A DNA stretch of 64,000 nt. It comes from an uncultured Bacteroidota bacterium (lineage in GTDB: Bacteria; Bacteroidota; Rhodothermia; Rhodothermales; Salinibacteraceae). Shown piece by piece: positions 46,485-54,308 of this stretch (the first letter of the stretch is position 1; each line of letters starts with the position of its first letter). The stretch is taken from assembly GCA_913056185.1 (NCBI GenBank), contig CAJXLV010000008.1, forward strand, positions 38,691 to 102,690. Direction: 5' to 3'. A program made the translations under genes and the position numbers. Under the pieces are notes generated by a model, which made no database searches, was not told the DNA's origin, and saw only the letters and a program-made list of their open reading frames with translations.

Positions 46485-49400
46485 TGCGGGGGCGTCCATG
46501 GGCTGGAGGAGGCCTTCCGGGGCGGCGTCGAGAAACGAGGTGGGGCGGCGGGGGTGACGGCGCTCCTGCCGGGGGTAGGTAAGCACGAGGTGCTGTTCGG
46601 CCCGCGTCATGCCCACGTAGAGCAGGCGGCGACTCTCGCGGCGCTCCTCCGGGTCGCGGGCAAAAAAGGGCGGGAAGGCATTGTTGTGGGCGTCCATGCA
46701 GACCACCCGCTCAAACTCGAGCCCTTTGGCACTGTGGTAGGTGGAGAGGGTGACGATCCCGTGTTCGGACGGCGCCGACGCGTCGCCCCAGAGCGCGAGG
46801 TGGGACAGCAGGTCGTCGAGGGCCTCGCTCTGCAGGCGGCGTTCGGCATAGGGAGCCAGGAGGGCGTCGAGGCGACGAGCGAGGCCGGGCTGGAGGCCCG
46901 CAGAGAGGGTGAGGAGGGCGTCTTCGTCAATCAGCGTGTAGAGGGAATCGTGGCGGAGGCGGTCGGGGAGGGCGCGGGGGAGGAGGGTGCGGAGGTCTGT
47001 GTCGGCGGGCGAGGCGCCGCGCAGAGACCAGGCGTGCCCCACCTGCAGGAAGGCCTGGGCATCGGCAGAAAGGCGCTCGGGGGCGGGGGATTCGTAGGTG
47101 AGGGCGGCCACGAGGAGGGGAAGGAGGGGCTCGTGGGCAAGAAGGCGGTGTTGGCGGGCCCGCTCCTCCTGCATCCGTTCCAGGATGCGCTGTTGGGCTT
47201 CGCAGTCGGCCAGGGCGCGGTGGGCCGTGTCCGTATCGTCGTCCAACAACTGCTCGCGGAGGTGGCCGGCGGTGTGGCGCCGCAGGGAGGGAAAAAGCTC
47301 GTGGGCAGCGGGGAGGAGGTCGTAGGTCGTGGCCCAGCGTGCGTCGGCGCTGTGCGTATCGGCGAGACGGCGGAGAACGCGAAAGTCGTAGCGCTGGCCG
47401 TTGTGGGCCACGAGGGGAGCCGTGTCGACAAACGCGCAGAAGTCGGTCCAGACGTCGGCCTCGGGCCGCGCGTCGTCGAAGTCGGCCTCGGGATCCAGGC
47501 CGCACACATCACGCAGGACCGCCCGCTCGTCGTCCGTCAGATCGTCGGGCAGGCGCACCAGTTCAGAGAACCGGTCGACAATCGCTCCGTCGCGGACTTT
47601 GAGGGCGCCGATTTCCGCCACGCGGCAGCGGTGCGGGTCGGTGCTCGTCGCTTCGAGGTCGACCATCACGTACTCGGGAAAGAGTGGCGCCGCCGCGGTG
47701 GGGCCGGTGGCGAGCTGGAGCAGCTTGAAGAGGCGGACGGACGGGCTGTGGAACGTAGCGTTGGGATCCACCCTGTGCACGGCGTGGGGGGCGTCCCCGA
47801 GCAGCTCCTGCTGGTCGGAGGGGCGGGGGGCCTCGGGGGCGAGGAGCAGAATGTGGGGAGGGGCGCTTGCATCGGGAAGCGCCCCGGACCGTTCGGCCCA
47901 GCGGAGGAGGGCCTCCAGGTCGGTCGTGAGCACCACGTCGTCGGCGCCGAGTGGGGGAATTCCCTCGTCGGCGGGGCGGGCGAAGAGGGCCTCCTGCATT
48001 TCGGGCAGGGGGGCGGGGGGATCAGTCTCCAGGCCGAAGGCGCGCCGGACGAGCTGGCGCCAGAGCCGCGGGATCTGCGGCGTGCGGTGATGCAGGAGGA
48101 GGCGGGGCGGCGAGGCAGCCTCCTCCTGCGCAGCGTGCCACTGTGCAAGGAGGCGCGCCGCCGTCTGCAGCGAGGGGACCGACTGGGGATCTGTGAGCGT
48201 CTCCGTGTGTCGGCGGAGCAGCTGCAAAGGGTCGCCCAGTTGGTCGAGGGCATCCTGGGCAAAAGCGCCAATCGTAAGGCCGGGCGTTTCGCACGTTTGC
48301 AGCAGGTTGGTAAGGGTCGCGTAGGCGCGGTCGAGCCGGTCCGCGGCCTGCGAGAGCCCGGCGCTGTGGCGCGCCCGCTCGTTCGACACGACGGTCTGGA
48401 AGGTCGTCCAGAGCCCCGCGTCCGGCATTGTGCGCTCCCCAAACTCGCGCAGGCGCGCCTGCGCCCCCTCCGGCAGCAGCTGGGCCAGAAGCTCCGCCAT
48501 GGGCGCGTTGAGCGACCGGCCGCGGCGGCGCGCATCCACCACCCGCAGCAGCGCGTGCAGCTTGCGCGCCGGGGGCGTATCGAGAAGGGCTTCACGGCGG
48601 CTCGTTTCGCAGGCAATGCCCGCCCGCAGGCAGTCCTGCTCGAGCGCCTGCAGGCGCTGGTTCCAACGGGTGAGGACGGCCAGCGAGGAGGGGGCCGCGC
48701 CGTCCTCCATCCAGGCCCGGAGCTGGCGCAGGACAAAGGCCCGCTCGGACTCCCGATCGTCGCACCCAACCAGGCGCACGGCCGTGGTGTCGGGGTCGGA
48801 GGTGCGGATGGCCCCGCGGTCCTTGAGGCGTTCGTTCTCCTCCAGCACCGTCTCGGCCACGGCGTAGATGGAGCGGTTCGACCGGTAGTTCGTCGTTAGG
48901 ACGTGACGGGTTCCGCGCGCTTCGGTGCAGTGGAAGCGTTCGATGTAGCGGCGAATGTTGGCGGGGCGGGCCCCCCGAAACCGGTAGACGGACTGATCGT
49001 CGTCGGCCACGCAGTAGAGGTGGACGCCCGCGTCGCCGAGGCGGCGGATAATGTCGAACTGCACCGGATCGGTGTCCTGAAATTCGTCGACGAGCACCGC
49101 GTCGGTGTCCGCGACGAGATCGGCCCGCACGTCGTCGTGCATCCGCAGCGCGTCGCGCGTCTTCACGAGCAGGTCGTCAAAGTCCAGGGCACCCCGTTCG
49201 GCCAGCATCTGGTCGTACTGGCGCAGCCCCTCCGTCAACGGCCCCGACACCGGGTCGATGCCGAGCTTGATGCGGCTGACGCGGGTTTTGACCTGGCGGT
49301 AGCTGCCCAGGTAGTGCTGCTCGCACCAGCGTTCGTGGCCCTCGTACCAGCGCTGCCAGAAGGCGTCCGTGACGGTGTCGTCCACCACGATGAAGTCCTC

Positions 49401-49733
49401 GGGCAGCTCGGCCCGGCCGGGATACGCACGGAGCGTCTCGTAGCAGAAGTGGTGGAGGGTGCCGGCGCGGACGTGCTGTGCCTCCGGCCCCACGAGGGTG
49501 GTGAGCCGGTCGGTGAGCTGTTGGGCGGCCCGTCGCGTGAAGGTGACGAGGACGAGGTGGGAGGGCGTCACGCCCTGCTGCTCGATGAGGTAGGCGGCGC
49601 GACAGACGAGCACGCGGGTTTTGCCGGTCCCCGGCCCGGCGACCACGAGTTGGGGCTCCATCGAGGCCGTGACGGCGGTCTGTTGGGCGGGGTTGAGGGC
49701 GGGCCACGTGGACGGAAGGGGCATGGGGCGCAC
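46479..49733 (-). CDS. UvrD/PcrA-type helicase with inserted DEDDh 3'-5' exonuclease domain
   Basis: 1084 residues against about 720-750 for UvrD/PcrA. Helicase motifs: Q-motif LNPAQQTAVTA, P-loop VVAGPGTGKTRVLVCRAAYL, LVLVTFTRRAAQQL (Ia), VLVDEFQDTDPVQFDIIRRL (II), CVADDDQSVYRFRGARPANI (III), LTTNYRSNRSIYAVAE (IV), and late STYHSAKGLEFERVVCMDAH (V) with SRRLLYVGMTRAEQHLVLTY (VI). Between motifs IV and V, at about residues 685-850, lies a complete exonuclease domain: EYVMVDLEATSTDPHRCRVA (DxE), PLVAHNGQRYDFRVLRRLA, and HRALADCEAQQRIL (H..D). The protein could couple unwinding with 3'-5' degradation in repair or recombination. No recBCD-like partner is adjacent. Confidence 0.93.
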   Translation of the reverse strand: MRPMPLPSTWPALNPAQQTAVTASMEPQLVVAGPGTGKTRVLVCRAAYLIEQQGVTPSHLVLVTFTRRAAQQLTDRLTTLVGPEAQHVRAGTLHHFCYETLRAYPGRAELPEDFIVVDDTVTDAFWQRWYEGHERWCEQHYLGSYRQVKTRVSRIKLGIDPVSGPLTEGLRQYDQMLAERGALDFDDLLVKTRDALRMHDDVRADLVADTDAVLVDEFQDTDPVQFDIIRRLGDAGVHLYCVADDDQSVYRFRGARPANIRRYIERFHCTEARGTRHVLTTNYRSNRSIYAVAETVLEENERLKDRGAIRTSDPDTTAVRLVGCDDRESERAFVLRQLRAWMEDGAAPSSLAVLTRWNQRLQALEQDCLRAGIACETSRREALLDTPPARKLHALLRVVDARRRGRSLNAPMAELLAQLLPEGAQARLREFGERTMPDAGLWTTFQTVVSNERARHSAGLSQAADRLDRAYATLTNLLQTCETPGLTIGAFAQDALDQLGDPLQLLRRHTETLTDPQSVPSLQTAARLLAQWHAAQEEAASPPRLLLHHRTPQIPRLWRQLVRRAFGLETDPPAPLPEMQEALFARPADEGIPPLGADDVVLTTDLEALLRWAERSGALPDASAPPHILLLAPEAPRPSDQQELLGDAPHAVHRVDPNATFHSPSVRLFKLLQLATGPTAAAPLFPEYVMVDLEATSTDPHRCRVAEIGALKVRDGAIVDRFSELVRLPDDLTDDERAVLRDVCGLDPEADFDDARPEADVWTDFCAFVDTAPLVAHNGQRYDFRVLRRLADTHSADARWATTYDLLPAAHELFPSLRRHTAGHLREQLLDDDTDTAHRALADCEAQQRILERMQEERARQHRLLAHEPLLPLLVAALTYESPAPERLSADAQAFLQVGHAWSLRGASPADTDLRTLLPRALPDRLRHDSLYTLIDEDALLTLSAGLQPGLARRLDALLAPYAERRLQSEALDDLLSHLALWGDASAPSEHGIVTLSTYHSAKGLEFERVVCMDAHNNAFPPFFARDPEERRESRRLLYVGMTRAEQHLVLTYPRQERRHPRRPTSFLDAAPEGLLQPMDAPAC

Positions 49734-50194
49734 AGAGGCTGAGGCGCGGCCAACGGAGGATGGGCAGGAAGGGGACGGGCTTCAAACGTAGGCGTTGTGC
49801 GGAGCAAAGAAAAGTCGGCCCACAGGGCGGGCGCGCAGGGGCGGCACGAATCGGAGCGGGGCACGGCCACTATCAGATTCTCGTCCACATCGCGCAGCGT
49901 CCGAAGGGGACCCCAGTTCCTGAGACCCTTTCGATGCGTTCCGCGACGACGAGCCGGGTCTTCTGGTGACGAATGCCTGCGGGCTCCGAGAAAGGCCCGA
50001 TCGTCGAATCCGGGCTGTCCTCCCGGATGGGGCACCTGATCCCGCTCCTGAGGTCGGCGAGTTCTCGGAGGCCGTGCCCGAACATCTGAACTTCGTCGTT
50101 ACGGGTCCCCCTGCGGCTCTGGATTGACTCTGATCTCTGTATGGTTTCTTTTGGGGAATCCACAGTGCTTCCCATATCTCCAGCGCAACAGCAA
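49734..50194. other. intergenic region upstream of the SNF2 helicase gene
   Basis: About 460 bases between divergent genes and the left edge of the defence island. A coding-like stretch without a clear start (49924-50127, plus strand) is listed separately in the findings. The rest holds no recognisable element, and the helicase promoter could not be placed confidently. Confidence 0.45.
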
Positions 50195-53047
50195 ATGTCT
50201 GCAACCACCATCGCCCCCGGCGCCCGCGTCCGCATCCGCGATGCCGAGTGGCTCGTCCAGCGCACCGATCCCACCTCCGATGGCGGTCAGGTGCTTGACG
50301 TCGTCGGCCTCTCCGAACTCGTCGAGGATCAGGAGGCGCGCTTCATCCGCGAGCTGGAGGAAGACACCCTCGAAATGATCGACCCCGCCGAGACGGCCCT
50401 GCGGCAGGACGAGTCGCCGGGATTCCGGCAGTCGCGGCTCTACATGGAGAGCATGCTGCGCAAGCGAGCCCCGACCGACGAGAAGCTGCACGTGGGCCAC
50501 CGGGCGGCCCTCGACCCGATTCCCTACCAGTGGAAGCCGGCGCTGCAGGCCCTGGAGCAACCGCGCCCGCGCATCCTGATTGCCGACGCGACGGGATTGG
50601 GCAAGACGATGGAGGCGGGCATCCTCATGAGCGAGCTCATGGAGCGCGGACGCGGGAAGCGCATCCTCGTGGTGGCCCTCAAAAGCATGATGACCCAGCT
50701 CCAGAAGGAGTGGTGGAGCCGCTTTACGATTCCACTCGTGCGCCTCGACTCCCGCGGCATCCAGCGCATCCGGCAGCGCATGCCGGCGGGTCAAAATCCG
50801 TTCTACTACTACGACAAGACGATCATCTCGATCGACACCCTGAAGCGGGGGGCTGAGTATCGAACCTACATTGAGGACGCGTACTGGGACATTGTCGTGG
50901 TCGACGAGGCCCAGAACGCCGCCAGGCGGGGGGGCAACGAGTCGCAGCGGCACCGGCTGGTGGACCAGCTCTCCAACCGGTGCGACACGATGATCATGCT
51001 CTCGGCCACCCCGCACGACGGGAGTCCGGAGAGCTTCGCGAGCCTCATGAACATGCTGGACCCCACGGCCATCGCCAACCCGTCCGACTACGAACGAGAC
51101 GACATCGACGGCCTGTTCGTCCGCCGCTTTAAGGGCGACATCAAGGACCAGGTCGACAGTGCGTTTCTCGACCGCGACCTCGGCATCTGTGCGGCCGACT
51201 CGACCGAGCAGGAAGAAGCGGTCTACGATACGCTCGCCAACCTGGAGTTTGCGGCGATCGACGAGGAGACGAGCGGGGACATGCTCTTCCGCACCACGCT
51301 GGAGAAGGCGATGTTTTCGAGCCCGGCCGCCTGCCTGGAGACGGTCGAAAACCGCATCGACCGGCTGGAAGCAGAAGAAGATCCGGCATACCAGCACGAC
51401 CTGCGTCAGCTTCGGGGACTCGCCGATGATCTGAGGAACATCGGGCCTGGGGAATTCAGCAAATACCAGCGGCTCCTTGAACTCTTGAAGGGCCCCTCCG
51501 GTCTGGATTGGGACGGAACGAACCCACAGGATCGTCTCGTCCTCTTCAGCGAGCGCCTCGAAACCCTCCGGTTCCTGGAAGAACACCTGCAAGACGACCT
51601 CGACCTGCCCGAGGGCGCCCTCCAGATGCTGCACGGCGGCCTCTCCGACGTGGAACAGCAGGCGGTCGTGGAGGCCTTCGGCAAAGACGAGGAGGACGTG
51701 CGCCTGCTTCTGGCCTCCGACATTGCCGCCGAGGGCATCAACCTGCACCACCTCTGCCACCGCCTTATCCACGTCGACATCCCGTGGTCGCTGATGCTGT
51801 TCCAGCAGCGGAACGGGCGCATCGACCGCTACGGACAGACCGAGGCGCCCCAGATCCGCTACATGGTCACCACGCCGAAAAACGAGGCCATCCACGGCGA
51901 CCTGCGCATCCTGGAGGTGCTCATCGAGAAAGAGCAGCAGGCGGAGGCCAACATCGATGACCCGGCGTCGCTGATGGGCGTCTACGACATCGACCAAGAG
52001 CAGACGATCACGGCCGACGCCATCGAGTCCGGACAGTCGGCGGAGGCCTTCGACGAGGACCTGGAGGAGGACGAGACCGACCTGATGGAGCTGCTCCTCG
52101 GCGGCGACGCGGAGGACGAGACGCCGGGGCGAGAAGACGATGTTGTCGATCCGCCGTCGTTCTACGACAGCGAGTTTGAGTACCTGGGCGCTGCGCTTCG
52201 GCATTTGAACCAGCACAAGGAGGCGGGTCTCGACTACGACCTTTACGAGGAGGACGACACGGTGCGCCTCACGGCGTCGGAGGAGATCACGGAGCGCTTT
52301 AAGCGCCTGCCCGACGAGGCCTGGCCCGAGGACGATGTCTTCTTTCTCTCGGCCGACCCGGACGATGTGCAGGACGCCATCGTAGACGCGAGGAAGGAAG
52401 AACGCGCCTGGCCCCGCACCCAGTACCTCTGGCGCTTACACCCGCTTTCAAAGTGGGCCGACGACAAGGTGGTGGCCAACTTTCAACGGAGCGAAGCCCC
52501 CGTGCTCGCGCTTCCGCCCCTCGGGCAGGAGGAAACGATTGTGCTCTGTTCGGGCAACGTGCCCAACCGGAAGGGCCAACCCGTGGTCAACGAATGGGTG
52601 GGCGTGCGCTTCTGGAAAGACATGGAGCCGAAGGTCCTCCCGCTGGAGGAGGTGCTGGAGGAGACGGAGCTCGGCTCGCGGCGGCTGCCCAACCCGGTGC
52701 CGGACGTGGACCTCGGAGCCCTGGAGGACCTCGTGCCCCCGGCGGTCGAGGCCGCCCGCGAATGGATGGGCATGCTACGGGACGAGACGAACGACCGCCT
52801 CAACGAGAAGCTGAACCACACCCTGCAGGACTTAGAGCGGCTCCAGGACGAGCACGAGCGCCAACTGGAGCGGAAGTACGCAGACAGCGACCGGCCGCCG
52901 TCCATCATCGAGCCCAAAAAGAAAAAAGAGCGGCAGAAGATCGAGCGCATCTTCGACGACTTTTTCGAGTGGGCCGAGAATACGATGACGATTGAAGAGC
53001 GGGCCTACATCCAGGTCATTGCGGTGCTCACGGGCCGGTCCCGATGA
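50195..53047 (+). CDS. SNF2/RapA-like helicase, DrmD-like
   Basis: 950 residues; start ATG at 50195 (MSATTIAPGARVRIRDAEWL). SF2 motifs: RILIADATGLGKTMEAGILM (P-loop), ILVVALKSMMTQLQKEWWSR, DIVVVDEAQNAARRGGNESQ (DEAQ Walker B), TMIMLSATPHDGSPESFASL, then VLFSERLETLRFLEEHL, LHGGLSDVEQQAVVEAF, LLLASDIAAEGINLHHLCHR and FQQRNGRIDRYGQTEAPQIR. The C-terminus is a long charged, coiled-coil-like region (HTLQDLERLQDEHERQLERK) ending in a Lys-rich block. Family knowledge: this is the class used as DrmD in class 1 DISARM, usually beside an adenine methyltransferase, as here. drmA/B/C are absent, so it may act in a reduced or different system. Confidence 0.9.
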   Translation: MSATTIAPGARVRIRDAEWLVQRTDPTSDGGQVLDVVGLSELVEDQEARFIRELEEDTLEMIDPAETALRQDESPGFRQSRLYMESMLRKRAPTDEKLHVGHRAALDPIPYQWKPALQALEQPRPRILIADATGLGKTMEAGILMSELMERGRGKRILVVALKSMMTQLQKEWWSRFTIPLVRLDSRGIQRIRQRMPAGQNPFYYYDKTIISIDTLKRGAEYRTYIEDAYWDIVVVDEAQNAARRGGNESQRHRLVDQLSNRCDTMIMLSATPHDGSPESFASLMNMLDPTAIANPSDYERDDIDGLFVRRFKGDIKDQVDSAFLDRDLGICAADSTEQEEAVYDTLANLEFAAIDEETSGDMLFRTTLEKAMFSSPAACLETVENRIDRLEAEEDPAYQHDLRQLRGLADDLRNIGPGEFSKYQRLLELLKGPSGLDWDGTNPQDRLVLFSERLETLRFLEEHLQDDLDLPEGALQMLHGGLSDVEQQAVVEAFGKDEEDVRLLLASDIAAEGINLHHLCHRLIHVDIPWSLMLFQQRNGRIDRYGQTEAPQIRYMVTTPKNEAIHGDLRILEVLIEKEQQAEANIDDPASLMGVYDIDQEQTITADAIESGQSAEAFDEDLEEDETDLMELLLGGDAEDETPGREDDVVDPPSFYDSEFEYLGAALRHLNQHKEAGLDYDLYEEDDTVRLTASEEITERFKRLPDEAWPEDDVFFLSADPDDVQDAIVDARKEERAWPRTQYLWRLHPLSKWADDKVVANFQRSEAPVLALPPLGQEETIVLCSGNVPNRKGQPVVNEWVGVRFWKDMEPKVLPLEEVLEETELGSRRLPNPVPDVDLGALEDLVPPAVEAAREWMGMLRDETNDRLNEKLNHTLQDLERLQDEHERQLERKYADSDRPPSIIEPKKKKERQKIERIFDDFFEWAENTMTIEERAYIQVIAVLTGRSR

Positions 53048-53146
53048 GCGCTCGGAGGCGCCGCGAATGTGAAGCAGAAACGAAGGGGTGGGGCTTCAGT
53101 ACCACGAGACACCACACGGACACCCCTTCGAAACCAGCGTCTCCCA

Positions 53147-53383
53147 ATGCCAAACCTGACCCTAAAGCGCGTGCCGGACGAGATCCACGAGCGGCTGAAG
53201 GAACGCGCCGAGCGGCACCGCCGCAGCATGAACAGCGAGGCCATCCGGATTCTGGAGCGAGCCCTCACGCCCTCCCGCATGAGCGCGGAGGAGGCCATCG
53301 CCCGGGCGGAGGAGCTCAACGACCGCATCGGGAAGACCTTTCCCGACATCGTCAATGACGCCAAACGGAAGGGGCGGGCATGA
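53147..53383 (+). CDS. ribbon-helix-helix antitoxin (VapB/FitA-like)
   Basis: 78 residues; start ATG at 53147 (MPNLTLKRVPDEIHERLKER). The N-terminal Arc/MetJ-type fold reads NLTLKRVPDEIHERLKERAE then RHRRSMNSEAIRILERAL, the FitA/VapB pattern of one DNA-contacting strand and two helices. The C-terminal tail (SRMSAEEAIARAEELNDRIG) should bind and block the toxin. Its TGA overlaps the next ATG (53380-53383), the usual antitoxin-toxin coupling. The toxin is broken (see 53380-53790), so this antitoxin may now be orphan. It lies 99 bases after the helicase gene and is probably co-transcribed with it. Confidence 0.9.
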   Translation: MPNLTLKRVPDEIHERLKERAERHRRSMNSEAIRILERALTPSRMSAEEAIARAEELNDRIGKTFPDIVNDAKRKGRA

Positions 53384-53790
53384 TTGTCGTTGACACCGAT
53401 GTGATCGGCTATTTCTGGATCCGAATGGACGTCGGCCGGGCGTCGCTCGCCCGGGACGTTCGGGAAAAAGACGACGATTGGGTCGCGCCCTGGGTGTAGA
53501 AGTCCGAATTCCGAAATGTGCTCCGGGGATATCTGGCCGGGGACTACATGACTTTGGCGGAGGCGCTGGACTACGCCGAGATGGCAGAAGACGACCTGCG
53601 AGAGAGCACGCATTCCGTCCCAACGCAACCGGTGCTCGAACTGGTTGAGGAGACGGGCCACTCTGCCTATGACTGCGAGTACGTCGCGTTGGCACAGGAA
53701 CTGGACGTTCCGCTTGGGACGGGAGACACGACCGTCGCCGACCGGTTTCCCGACACGGCGGTGCTTTTGGAAGACTACGCACACGACTGA
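53380..53790 (+). pseudogene. VapC-like PIN toxin interrupted by one in-frame TAG
   Basis: Starts with ATG at 53380, overlapping the antitoxin stop, and reads MIVVDTDVIGYFWIRMDVGR (first PIN Asp in DTDVI). At codon 40 (53497-53499) an in-frame TAG cuts ...DDWVAPWV*KSEFRNVL. PIN toxins typically have WRSEFRNVL at this point, so the stop could be a one-base change of a TGG Trp codon. After it the frame stays open and keeps the family: EFRNVLRGYLAGDYMTLAEA (PIN Glu), SAYDCEYVALAQELDVPLGT (third Asp) and GDTTVADRFPDTAVLLED (fourth Asp). 137 codons in all. The protein is presumably inactive unless the stop is suppressed; an internal restart at the ATG near 53548 would lack the first Asp. Confidence 0.88.
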
Positions 53791-54308
53791 TCCACCCAGC
53801 TTATCATCATGAGGGAACTCAACATTCATTTATTCCGGAGTGGTTGTCATTTGCCTTCTCAATCCGGCTGAATGGCCCGTAGCACCGAAGATACGTGCTT
53901 TGCCCCTTGGTTGGGGTGTCCATTTTGGCTTGACCCAAAATGGACGAAAAGGTCAAGGCTGTGAAAAAATCGACTGAGGCCCCGATTTTTCAAGGCCGGG
54001 GGCTTCGGATCCGAGAAGTTCGACGGTCTTCAAGCCCTGAGCGCTCAACTTTACACTGTTGCCTTCGCCGCCGTCCGGGCGCCTGCGTTTTCAAGGCCGG
54101 GACGGGTCACCTCGGCAGGGGGATGCCACGATGGCACCGGTGCTGCATCCTGCGGACATTCTCACATCCACATGGAATCCGTTCCCGCTGTTCGACGCGC
54201 CCCACTCGCTCATAGAACTCTGCCGATCAATCCCTACACCGTACGCACTACGAAATACGCAATACGCACCTCACGCATCACACCTCACGCTTCACGTTCT
54301 CACGTCCC
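53791..54308. other. intergenic region with palindrome upstream of the methyltransferase
   Basis: About 520 bases. Contents: an 11 bp inverted repeat gtccattttgg/ccaaaatggac (53918-53945, six-base loop); two copies of a ttttcaaggccggg word (near 53987 and 54089); and, just before the next gene, a low-complexity stretch of tacgca/tcacgc words (54240-54304). No intact ORF. The palindrome and word repeats could be remains of a mobile element, but no transposase was recognised. Confidence 0.5.

Noticed and set aside
53548..53790. Separate 80-residue gene after the VapC stop
   Set aside because: It is the continuation of the broken PIN frame and lacks the first catalytic Asp.
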